Part shown: positions 62,949 to 64,000 of the stretch, piece by piece
How the letters are laid out: each line of letters opens with the position of its first letter
How positions within the stretch are numbered: position 1 is the first letter of the stretch
NCBI GenBank assembly: GCA_947184155.2
Contig: CAMXCT020000435.1
Coordinates: 466,979 to 530,978, forward strand
Reading direction: 5' to 3'
Length of the DNA stretch: 64,000 nt
DNA from: Cladocopium goreaui
Taxonomy: Eukaryota; Sar; Dinophyceae; Suessiales; Symbiodiniaceae
Translations under genes and position numbers: made by a program
Notes under the pieces: generated by a model
The model's input: only the letters and a program-made list of their open reading frames with translations
Databases searched by the model: none
What the model was told of the DNA's origin: nothing

Positions 62949-64000
62949 GTAAGCAAGCGAGCCTCGGTATCCAGGTAAATAAAATTGAATAAACCCAGCT
63001 TATCCCAGGTTTCAGAACTGCAAAAACAACACACATGGCATCACGTGGCGAAGAAAAGAATATGCGACATGACATGAGCACCATCGAGCACGATATAATT
63101 TCATACGTGCCTGGTTTTTCATTGTCTAAGAGTAATGAACACACACACATATAATATATATATATACCATATATATATGTATATGATTATAATTATAATA
63201 TGTATGCACCTTTCCACCTTGCAAACACAAACGCCTGCAGCAGTGCAAATCCAGCTCCGAACAAACAGAGCACTGCACACTGCACACTCTACCTAATGCA
63301 ACTTAAATGCATTCTGGATCGCATTGATCCACACTTCAGTATTTCTTGTGACGATGTACCACCATGACACTCAACAATCACCGAGTGATCCACAACCCAT
63401 AATTCTGATCATAATCCCATCCTTGACGGTCATGGTGATGTTCCCTGAGAAGCCTGCCCTAGCAATGGCAGAAGCTGCCGCCGTGAAAGCTCCTCCCACT
63501 GCATGGTGTCTCTCTGACAGGCTTTCAATTCTCCGCAAAACCCTTCACTCTGCGAAGGAAATTCACCAAATATGCTGCAAACAACTGACAGGTTGATGAT
63601 GGTTGATGACTCTAGATGATTGATGTTTATTGATGAGTCATCATTAATTAATAAACCAATGTGGGTCTGATTATCCCGGTCCTACTCGCTCAAATGAGTG
63701 GCAAGTTTCATCACAACCCACACCTTCAATTTAAGCCCAAATAAGCACACGAGATTCTCGGTTGACCGCACACCATCCGATTTCATCCAGCCATGTCAAA
63801 TGCCACCATGTGTTCTCGATTTCAGTAATCCCGATCATCTGAATCTTCGTCGCAACCACAATCGAGCACACACATGCAAAAATACAAAAAAACTCGTGGC
63901 ATGATGCTGTGAGGTCAACATGAGAATCTATGAGAATCATTGAATACGATGATCGACGATGATGTCAAGAAATTCACGAAACATCACAAAACTGCTTCTT
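62949..64000. other. sparse stretch at the window edge
   Basis: TA repeats occur at 63150-63200. At 63420-63515 the minus strand reads AVGGAFTAAASAIARAGFSG then NITMTVKDGI, a possible exon, but the plus strand is also open there. Nothing else is supported. Confidence 0.35.

Overview
The window looks like nuclear DNA of a dinoflagellate, most likely a Symbiodiniaceae-type alga. The pointers are PPR repeats with the dinoflagellate-style core SYSASISACEKG, genes broken into short exons with GT-AG borders, sequences resembling the dinoflagellate spliced leader (DinoSL), TTTAGGG-type telomere-like DNA, and a very large Copia-type retrotransposon. No bacterial operon, rRNA, tRNA or CRISPR array could be supported.

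Layout. 1-5.2 kb: minus-strand exons of a PPR gene, partly duplicated, separated by AT-rich introns. 5.2-17.4 kb: mostly non-coding DNA with scattered short exons of unidentified genes, mostly on the minus strand. 17.7-32.3 kb: one retrotransposon on the minus strand, the dominant feature. It has two roughly 97-bp terminal repeats (TG...CA), a primer-binding-site-like sequence, a 3,518-codon gag-pol ORF and an overlapping second ORF of 1,065 codons. 32.5-33.1 kb: 5' part of an unidentified acidic host gene. 33-47 kb: sparse exons, including pieces that look like a mitochondrial carrier. 47-61 kb: a dense repeat landscape with tetranucleotide tracts, a long hairpin, 355-bp, 42-bp and 94-bp tandem repeats, two copies of a 1.8-2.6 kb composite repeat, and a degenerate telomere-like array. 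61-64 kb: sparse sequence with one well-bounded plus-strand exon.

How the retrotransposon parts fit together. ORF1 reads coiled coil, gag, two CCCH zinc fingers, aspartic protease, integrase, reverse transcriptase and RNase H. It then continues into a cytosine-methyltransferase-like segment and an SGNH/GDSL-hydrolase-like segment. ORF2 is reached by a -1 shift in a 184-bp overlap. It carries a Tpt1/KptA-like RNA 2'-phosphotransferase domain, a CxxC zinc motif and a CCHC zinc knuckle. The terminal repeats each contain an almost unchanged 36-nt core that includes a DinoSL-like 20-mer, placed where a trans-spliced leader would sit on the element's mRNA. A Copia element carrying methyltransferase-like, SGNH-like and Tpt1-like modules together is the strongest candidate here for an undescribed system. 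All domain names rest on motif reading by eye, without database searches.
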